NCBI RefSeq assembly: GCF_027594545.1 | Contig: NZ_CP115160.1 | Coordinates: 3,964,501-4,028,500 of the forward strand | Direction of reading: 5' to 3' | Source of the DNA: Algoriphagus sp. TR-M9 | GTDB taxonomy: Bacteria > Bacteroidota > Bacteroidia > Cytophagales > Cyclobacteriaceae | Length of the DNA: 64,000 nt | Shown here: in pieces, positions 58,957 to 64,000 of the stretch | Layout: every line of letters begins with the position of its first letter | Position numbering within the stretch: the first letter of the stretch is position 1 | The notes under the pieces: generated by a model | The model's input: the letters and a program-made list of their open reading frames with translations, nothing else | Told to the model about the DNA's origin: nothing | Database searches by the model: none | Translations under genes and position numbers: made by a program

Positions 58957-60483
58957 ATGAAAAAAACACAAAACCAGATGCTGATAATTTTTGGTGCATC
59001 AGGTGATTTGACAGCAAGGAAACTAGTCCCTGCCCTATATAATCTGTACAAAGGAAAGCATCTACCGGAAAATTTTGTGGTTTTGGGTGCCAGCCGAAGC
59101 AACTTGACCGATGCCGAATTCCGCCAAAGAGTGGTTCAGGAAAGTAAATTTTTAGCTGAAAAAATCAGTAAAGAAGAGAAGTCCTTCATTGAAACATTTG
59201 CTGATAAGCTATTTTACGAAGACCTAGGTGACAATTACGACAGTAACTATACTGGCCTCGCCAAAAGAATCCAGGCGTTGAATCAAGAAAGGGGATGTGA
59301 TGAAAATTTCATATTCTACCTCTCCACTCCGCCCAGTCTTTACGAAGTCATTGCCAAAAACCTTTTTGAAGCAGGACTGACCAAGGAGGATAACGGATGG
59401 AAACGTATCATTGTGGAGAAGCCTTTCGGCTACAGCTTGGCTACCGCCAAAGAACTGAACGAAGGTTTGCACAAATATTTTAACGAGCCACAGGTTTACA
59501 GAATTGATCATTACCTCGGCAAAGAAACGGTCCAGAACCTACTCGTGACACGTTTTTCCAATTCAATATTTGAACCTACCTGGAATCGCCGATACATCCA
59601 TCATGTGGAAATCACCAATGCGGAAACTGTAGGCGTGGAGAAACGAGGCGGCTACTATGACAAGTCGGGCGCACTTCGTGACATGTTCCAAAGTCACTTG
59701 CTCCAGGTAGTTTCCCTGATCGTGATGGAGCCACCGATCAATAGCAGCGCGGAGGAAATCCGCGACGAAAAGGTGAAAGCACTGAAGTCTCTCAGAATCA
59801 TGAGCAGCGATGAGGAGCTGGCCACACACACTATGAAAGGTCAATATGTAGCCTCCACCATCAACGGAAAGAAGGTGAAAGGATATAGAGAAGAAGATGG
59901 AGTTGATCCTGACTCAAAGACAGAAACCTATGCGGCTGTGAAGTTTTTTGTAGACAACTGGAGATGGAAAGATGTTCCATTCTATGTCAGAACAGCCAAA
60001 TACATGCCTACCAAAGTGACCGAAGTGGTAATCCACTTTAAGTCTCCTGCACATGAGGTATTTAAAAGTCAGGACGTCTACCGCAAAGACAACAAACTGA
60101 TCATCAGAATCCAGCCGGACGAAGGAATTTTGATGAAATTCGGTGTGAAAGTTCCTGGGCTAGGGTTCCATGTAGAGCAGGCCAATTTGGATTTTTACTA
60201 CTCAGACCTAGATTCGGCAGAGATCATGGATGCCTACGAAAGGTTACTTTTGGATGCTATGCAGGGTGATGCCACCCTGTATGCCAGAGCAGATGAGGTG
60301 GAAGCCGCATGGAAATTTGTGGATCCGATTTTGAAATACTGGGAAAATGAAGATGTCCCTACCTACGGCTATGCTGCGGGCACCTGGGGGCCTAGAAATT
60401 CAGACGATATGTTTGAAGGACACTTTGGCTGGAGAAATCCCGGAAATCGCCTGACTGACGAAACTGGATTCTGTATTCTTTAA
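58957..60483 (+). CDS. zwf: Glucose-6-phosphate 1-dehydrogenase
   Basis: First oxidative pentose phosphate enzyme; makes 6-phosphogluconolactone and NADPH. MLIIFGASGDLTARKLVPAL (nucleotide-binding), catalytic RIDHYLGKETVQNLLVTRFS (histidine and lysine of the active site) and the C-terminal YGYAAGTWGPRNSDDMFEGH are intact. 508 residues, normal. pgl follows after 24 bases, so they form one operon, and gnd is divergent. Confidence 0.97.
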   Translation: MKKTQNQMLIIFGASGDLTARKLVPALYNLYKGKHLPENFVVLGASRSNLTDAEFRQRVVQESKFLAEKISKEEKSFIETFADKLFYEDLGDNYDSNYTGLAKRIQALNQERGCDENFIFYLSTPPSLYEVIAKNLFEAGLTKEDNGWKRIIVEKPFGYSLATAKELNEGLHKYFNEPQVYRIDHYLGKETVQNLLVTRFSNSIFEPTWNRRYIHHVEITNAETVGVEKRGGYYDKSGALRDMFQSHLLQVVSLIVMEPPINSSAEEIRDEKVKALKSLRIMSSDEELATHTMKGQYVASTINGKKVKGYREEDGVDPDSKTETYAAVKFFVDNWRWKDVPFYVRTAKYMPTKVTEVVIHFKSPAHEVFKSQDVYRKDNKLIIRIQPDEGILMKFGVKVPGLGFHVEQANLDFYYSDLDSAEIMDAYERLLLDAMQGDATLYARADEVEAAWKFVDPILKYWENEDVPTYGYAAGTWGPRNSDDMFEGHFGWRNPGNRLTDETGFCIL

Positions 60484-60507
60484 TTCCTCCCTTTTGACAA
60501 ACAACCT

Positions 60508-61221
60508 ATGAAACTAAAAATAGCAGATAGCAAAGAGCAAGTAGCCAAAGAGTTTTCGGAATACTTCAAAGACCTAGTCTCTGGAGATGACACTACCCAT
60601 GTGGCGCTTTCCGGAGGAAGTACGCCAAAAATCGTGTTCGACTACCTGGCCAGTACATTTGGGAATGAAATCGACTGGTCGAAAATCAAGTTTTACTGGG
60701 GAGATGAGCGATGTGTCCCTCCTACAGACCCGGATAGCAACTACAAAATGACAGTTGACCATCTGTTGTCAAAAATTGACATTCCATCTTTTAATGTATT
60801 CAGGGTTTTGGGCGAAAACGAGCCTGAAGGAGAAGCAGAACGCTACAGTCAGGTTTTGGACACAGAACTTCCAAAGGAAAACAGCATGCCTCAGTTTGAT
60901 CTGGTGATGCTGGGAATGGGCGATGACGGACATACCGTATCGATTTTTCCTGATTCCATTGCGCTTTGGGACGCAAGCGAAAACTGCGTAGTAGCCACCC
61001 ATCCGGACTCAGGTCAAAAACGAGTGACGCTAACTGGAAAAATCGTGAACAATGCCAAGTCAGTTGCCTTCTTGGTGACAGGCGCTGGCAAGGCAGAAAA
61101 AGTACAGGAAATTCTCAAGAAGCAAAAGAACTTTGAGCTGTATCCAGCTAGTCTGGTTCATCCCACAGATGGGGAACTGACCTGGTTTATGGATAAGGAC
61201 GCGGCTAAAGGCATCAGCTGA
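60508..61221 (+). CDS. pgl: 6-phosphogluconolactonase
   Basis: Hydrolyses 6-phosphogluconolactone to 6-phosphogluconate (DevB/SOL type). HVALSGGSTPKIVFDYLAST (phosphate-binding), FYWGDERCVPPTDPDSNYKM and DLVMLGMGDDGHTVSIFPDS (catalytic histidine) are intact. 237 residues, normal. Second gene of the zwf-pgl operon, in pathway order. Confidence 0.95.
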   Translation: MKLKIADSKEQVAKEFSEYFKDLVSGDDTTHVALSGGSTPKIVFDYLASTFGNEIDWSKIKFYWGDERCVPPTDPDSNYKMTVDHLLSKIDIPSFNVFRVLGENEPEGEAERYSQVLDTELPKENSMPQFDLVMLGMGDDGHTVSIFPDSIALWDASENCVVATHPDSGQKRVTLTGKIVNNAKSVAFLVTGAGKAEKVQEILKKQKNFELYPASLVHPTDGELTWFMDKDAAKGIS

Positions 61222-61239
61222 AAAGTCAAGTTTAATGTA

Positions 61240-61274
61240 AAAAAGCGACTGAGATCTGATTTCAGTCGCTTTTT
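61240..61274. terminator. Bidirectional terminator between pgl and ruvB
   Basis: A perfect 13-bp stem AAAAAGCGACTGA / TCAGTCGCTTTTT (61240-61252 with 61262-61274). Both strands end in T runs. Confidence 0.9.
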
Positions 61275-61287
61275 AATTTCAGTTGAG

Positions 61288-62322
61288 TTAAATCCCTTCA
61301 AACAATCCCCCCATCCCAAGATTAGGCTTGATCTTTAGGTGATTGTAGGCCAGCTCAGTAGCCATTCTTCCGCGAGCAGTTCTTTTCAGATAGCCTTCTT
61401 GGATCAAGAATGGTTCATACACTTCCTCAATTGTCTCTGCCTCTTCTCCGCAAGCAGTAGCAATAGTACTCAATCCTACGGGGCCACCTTTGAACTTTTC
61501 AATAATGGTCAACAGGATCCTATTATCCATTTCATCCAGCCCATTTACATCTACATCCAGCGCATCCAAAGCAATCTTGGAAATCTCAAGCGTGATCTTC
61601 CCATTTCCTTTGACCTCTGCAAAATCCCGGGTTCTACGAAGTAGCATATTCGCAATTCGTGGAGTACCTCTGCTCCTTCTGGCGATTTCATAGGCTGCGA
61701 ATTCATCGATCGGAGTCTGCAAAATCCCCGCAGATCTACTCACGATATCTGTGAGCAACTTCGCATCGTAATATTCTAATCGAGAATTGATGCCAAATCT
61801 AGCCCGTAGCGGAGATGTCAGCAACCCAGATCTGGTGGTGGCACCGATGAGTGTAAAAGGGCTCAGGGAGATTTGTACCGACCGGGCATTGGGCCCCGAA
61901 TCCAGCATGATGTCAATCCGAAAATCCTCCATGGCAGAGTAAAGGTATTCCTCCACGATGGGATTGAGGCGATGAATCTCATCAATAAACAATACGTCTC
62001 CCTCCTCCAGATTGGTAAGCAAACCCGCCAAATCAGAGGGCTTATCCAGCACAGGACCAGAGGTAATTTTGATCCCAGCTTGCAGTTCATTGGCAATGAT
62101 ATGACTGAGTGTGGTCTTGCCCAGTCCCGGAGGCCCATGTAGCAGTACATGGTCCAAAGGCTCATTTCTACGCTTTGCGGCCAGCACAAAAACCCGTAGA
62201 TTCTCTACGATTTTATACTGCCCGGTAAAGTCTTCAAAACTCAAAGGGCGCAAAGCCCTTTCGAAATCTCTATCCTGAGGACTTAGGCTTTCATCCTCTC
62301 CGTTTAAATAATCTTCTCTCAT
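61288..62322 (-). CDS. ruvB: Holliday junction branch migration helicase RuvB
   Basis: The AAA+ motor that drives branch migration of Holliday junctions with RuvA. Walker [21 protein letters not shown], Walker [21 protein letters not shown], sensor 1 [20 protein letters not shown] (arginine finger region) and the C-terminal winged helix [21 protein letters not shown] are present. 344 residues, normal. A TATATTTG -7 box lies about 22 bases upstream of the ATG. It stands alone. Confidence 0.96.
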   Translation of the reverse strand: MREDYLNGEDESLSPQDRDFERALRPLSFEDFTGQYKIVENLRVFVLAAKRRNEPLDHVLLHGPPGLGKTTLSHIIANELQAGIKITSGPVLDKPSDLAGLLTNLEEGDVLFIDEIHRLNPIVEEYLYSAMEDFRIDIMLDSGPNARSVQISLSPFTLIGATTRSGLLTSPLRARFGINSRLEYYDAKLLTDIVSRSAGILQTPIDEFAAYEIARRSRGTPRIANMLLRRTRDFAEVKGNGKITLEISKIALDALDVDVNGLDEMDNRILLTIIEKFKGGPVGLSTIATACGEEAETIEEVYEPFLIQEGYLKRTARGRMATELAYNHLKIKPNLGMGGLFEGI

Positions 62323-62444
62323 AATTAATCCGTACGCTCACAAATATAGAAAAATACGAATGCCTTCTTCCGCATTTTTGAATCCCTGACATCCCTTCGA
62401 AACTGAAAAATAAGCCTTAAATTCGCCCCCAAATTCTACAGATC

Positions 62445-63512
62445 ATGCGCCGAAATGCCCGGAAAAACATCATATACTCCATAGTCCTGCTCACTGCCAT
62501 CATGGTAGTTTATCTTTGGAGAAATAGAGATCAAACAGAGATTACCCTCACGGAAACTGATGTAGTAGCGGGTAAAATCTCACTTTCCGGTCCCACTATG
62601 GGCACCACCTATCACATTACCTACCTGGACGCAGACAGTCGGGACTTGCAGCCATCTATTGATTCTCTTTTGGTGGTTTTCAACCAAAGTCTTTCTACCT
62701 ACATCCCGGATTCTGAGCTGAGCAAATTCAACCAAGGAGATACGCTAGACTTTAATCTTCCTTATTTGTTACCAGTCTTGGAGACCTCCAAAACAGTCTA
62801 TGAAAAAACAGACGGGGCATTTGATCCTACTGTAGGGCCCTTGGTGAATATTTGGGGTTTTGGTCCCACAGGACCAGAGCTCAAAGACAGTGTGGACATC
62901 AAACTTCTGCTGAACACCGTGGGTTTTGACAAGGTGGAGTTTGATCAAAATCAGCTTCGCAAAAAAGTACCAGGCATCTACCTCGATTTTTCTGCCATCG
63001 CCAAAGGCTATGGATCAGATGTAGTGGCTGAGTTTCTGAAAAGTAAGGGTATCTCCAATTACCTGGTGGAAATAGGAGGAGAACTGGTAGCCCATGGGGT
63101 AAACGAAAAAGGGGAACTGTGGAAAGTTGGCGTCAATCGGCCAGAGGAATCTGCAAATGCCGCAGACCTGATCAGTATCATTGCCCTACAAGATCGCGGG
63201 ATGGCTACTTCTGGAAACTACCGAAACTTCTATGTACGCGATTCGGTAAAAATCTCCCATACCATCAATCCTGCCACCGGCTACCCGGTCAATCACACAC
63301 TGCTATCAGCCACCGTACTGGCGGAAAACTGCATGAGTGCTGATGCTTATGCCACTGCTATGATGGTCATGGGAAAGGAAAAAGCCTTGGCTCTTGATTC
63401 TGCAGTTAGTGAGATCGATGTGTTTTTAATTTTTGATGACGGCAATGGTGGTTTTAAAACCTTTGCAAGTGAAGGCCTTAAGCCATTCCTTTCTTTTCCT
63501 CAGGAAAATTAA
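62445..63512 (+). CDS. apbE: FAD:protein FMN transferase ApbE
   Basis: Attaches FMN from FAD to a threonine in target proteins such as NqrB, NqrC or RnfG. N-terminal membrane anchor (NIIYSIVLLTAIMVVYLW), then LSGPTMGTTYHITYLDADSR, the FAD-binding FDPTVGPLVNIWGFGPTGPE, GIYLDFSAIAKGYGSDVVAE, YLVEIGGELVAHGVNEKGEL, and the C-terminal HTINPATGYPVNH with CMSADAYATAMMVMG, whose aspartate binds magnesium. 355 residues, normal. The ZIP transporter gene follows after about 90 bases on the same strand. The substrate flavoprotein (for example Nqr) is outside the window. Confidence 0.93.
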   Translation: MRRNARKNIIYSIVLLTAIMVVYLWRNRDQTEITLTETDVVAGKISLSGPTMGTTYHITYLDADSRDLQPSIDSLLVVFNQSLSTYIPDSELSKFNQGDTLDFNLPYLLPVLETSKTVYEKTDGAFDPTVGPLVNIWGFGPTGPELKDSVDIKLLLNTVGFDKVEFDQNQLRKKVPGIYLDFSAIAKGYGSDVVAEFLKSKGISNYLVEIGGELVAHGVNEKGELWKVGVNRPEESANAADLISIIALQDRGMATSGNYRNFYVRDSVKISHTINPATGYPVNHTLLSATVLAENCMSADAYATAMMVMGKEKALALDSAVSEIDVFLIFDDGNGGFKTFASEGLKPFLSFPQEN

Positions 63513-63540
63513 ATTCAAATGCAACATTATTGAATTTTAT

Positions 63541-63548
63541 TACCTTTG
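63541..63548 (+). promoter_or_regulatory. -7 box of the ZIP transporter gene
   Basis: TACCTTTG, an exact match to the -7 consensus, with AATG 19 bases upstream in place of TTTG. It predicts a leader of about 50 bases, so the gene probably has its own promoter after apbE. Confidence 0.45.
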
Positions 63549-63603
63549 CCGGAGTTATAGCTTTCTCCTCATCATTCGGAGGAAAGAAATGTAACGCAGA
63601 CCG

Positions 63604-64000
63604 ATGGAAATAAAATTTTTGCTTCTTTTTCTCACAGCCATGATCGCGGGATCCATGGTTTATTTTGCACCTAATTTCAGGGAAAAATATTTTCGATTGG
63701 TTCTGGTCTTTGCGGGGTCATACCTTTTCTCCATTACTATACTTCACATACTCCCGGAATTGTTTGACAGCGGGTTTGACAGCAAAAGAATGGGCTTGTA
63801 CATTCTTATCGGCTTTCTCCTGCAGCAATTGCTCGAATTCTGGTCCAGCGGAATAGAGCATGGGCATATTCATACGCACGAGCACCATGGTAGCAAGGCC
63901 ATGTTAACGGTCATGGTAGGCCTGTTTATTCATGCCTTTCTGGAAGGAACCCTGCTTTCGCACGGAGACCTCATGGATGAAGGCGAGCATGTGCTCGGTC
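63604..64000 (+). CDS. ZIP family metal transporter, N-terminal part (3' truncated)
   Basis: The frame starts at ATG 63604 and is still open at the end of the window, giving the first 132 residues. Predicted membrane helices (FLLLFLTAMIAGSMVYF, LVLVFAGSYLFSITILHILP, MGLYILIGFLLQQLLEFW, MLTVMVGLFIHAFLEGTLL) match ZIP carriers; LHILPELF and the metal-binding GLFIHAFLEG (HxxxE) on helix 4 are family signatures. A histidine-rich loop (HGHIHTHEHHG) lies between helices 3 and 4, as in zinc or broad divalent-metal ZIPs. It takes up metal ions into the cytoplasm, with zinc most likely. Confidence 0.85.
   Translation, partial: MEIKFLLLFLTAMIAGSMVYFAPNFREKYFRLVLVFAGSYLFSITILHILPELFDSGFDSKRMGLYILIGFLLQQLLEFWSSGIEHGHIHTHEHHGSKAMLTVMVGLFIHAFLEGTLLSHGDLMDEGEHVLG

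Noticed and set aside
1..64000. CRISPR arrays, prophage, insertion sequences, rRNA operon
   Set aside because: No regularly spaced direct repeats, integrase, transposase or rRNA sequence was seen; the only multi-copy elements are the two small repeat families reported.

Overview
The window comes from a Bacteroidota chromosome, most likely a member of the Cytophagales close to Algoriphagus (Cyclobacteriaceae). This is inferred from several features: a fused SecDF, a short CarB without its regulatory domain, DUF4252 and DUF4834 proteins, a GH3-family protein, a zinc-less DksA-like protein, a PorE-like OmpA lipoprotein, a carotenoid desaturase of the CrtI/CrtD type, and promoters of the Bacteroidota form TTTG-19-TAnnTTTG. 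Genes are dense, mostly single or in short operons. I found no phage, insertion sequence, CRISPR array or rRNA operon. The first gene is cut at its 5' end and the last at its 3' end.

Bases 1-12 kb hold a SprT-like fragment, scpB, a DksA-like gene, a large secreted lamin-tail protein, asd with an overlapping methyltransferase gene, a DUF4834 membrane protein, carB, and a kdgK-eda pair that turns 2-keto-3-deoxygluconate into pyruvate and glyceraldehyde 3-phosphate. From 12 to 23 kb there are a DUF308 membrane protein, a GNAT acetyltransferase, a small cysteine-rich exported peptide next to a frameshifted beta-propeller lipoprotein gene, a UPF0158 protein, an esterase, cdd, a saccharopine dehydrogenase-like gene, a tRNA methyltransferase, a DUF2179 protein, an MFS transporter and metK. 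From 22.4 to 26.4 kb there are a secreted protein with a textbook promoter, two DUF4252 genes, an anti-sigma-like gene, an ECF sigma factor and tRNA-Phe. Two kinds of dispersed repeat interrupt this ECF locus.

From 26.5 to 35.4 kb the plus strand carries an electron-transfer pair (HdrC-like and HdrB-like Fe-S proteins), a PorE-like lipoprotein and a cytochrome c maturation operon (ccmC, ccmD-like, ccmE, ccmF). The CcmE has CxxxY in place of the usual HxxxY haem motif. From 35.4 to 45.5 kb lie GH3, lptB-recJ, prmA-tpiA, recX, a crtD-like desaturase, a lipoprotein and glyS. From 45.6 to 54.4 kb lie a beta-barrel protein, a small exported protein and a minus-strand cassette: a small soluble protein ending in CPYHC, a 7-TM membrane protein, a histidine kinase with no sensor domain, a NarL-type regulator and a Gfo/Idh oxidoreductase. 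secDF follows. The last 10 kb hold udk, rdgB, a LOG-family gene, the oxidative pentose phosphate genes (gnd divergent from zwf-pgl), ruvB, an ApbE flavin transferase and the start of a ZIP metal transporter.

The most interesting items are the four-gene signalling cassette at 48-50.5 kb, a repeat family of about 120 bp whose copies end exactly at start codons, the frameshifted lipoprotein with its cysteine-rich partner, and several genes whose promoter -7 box lies 4-6 bases before the start codon, which suggests leaderless mRNAs.
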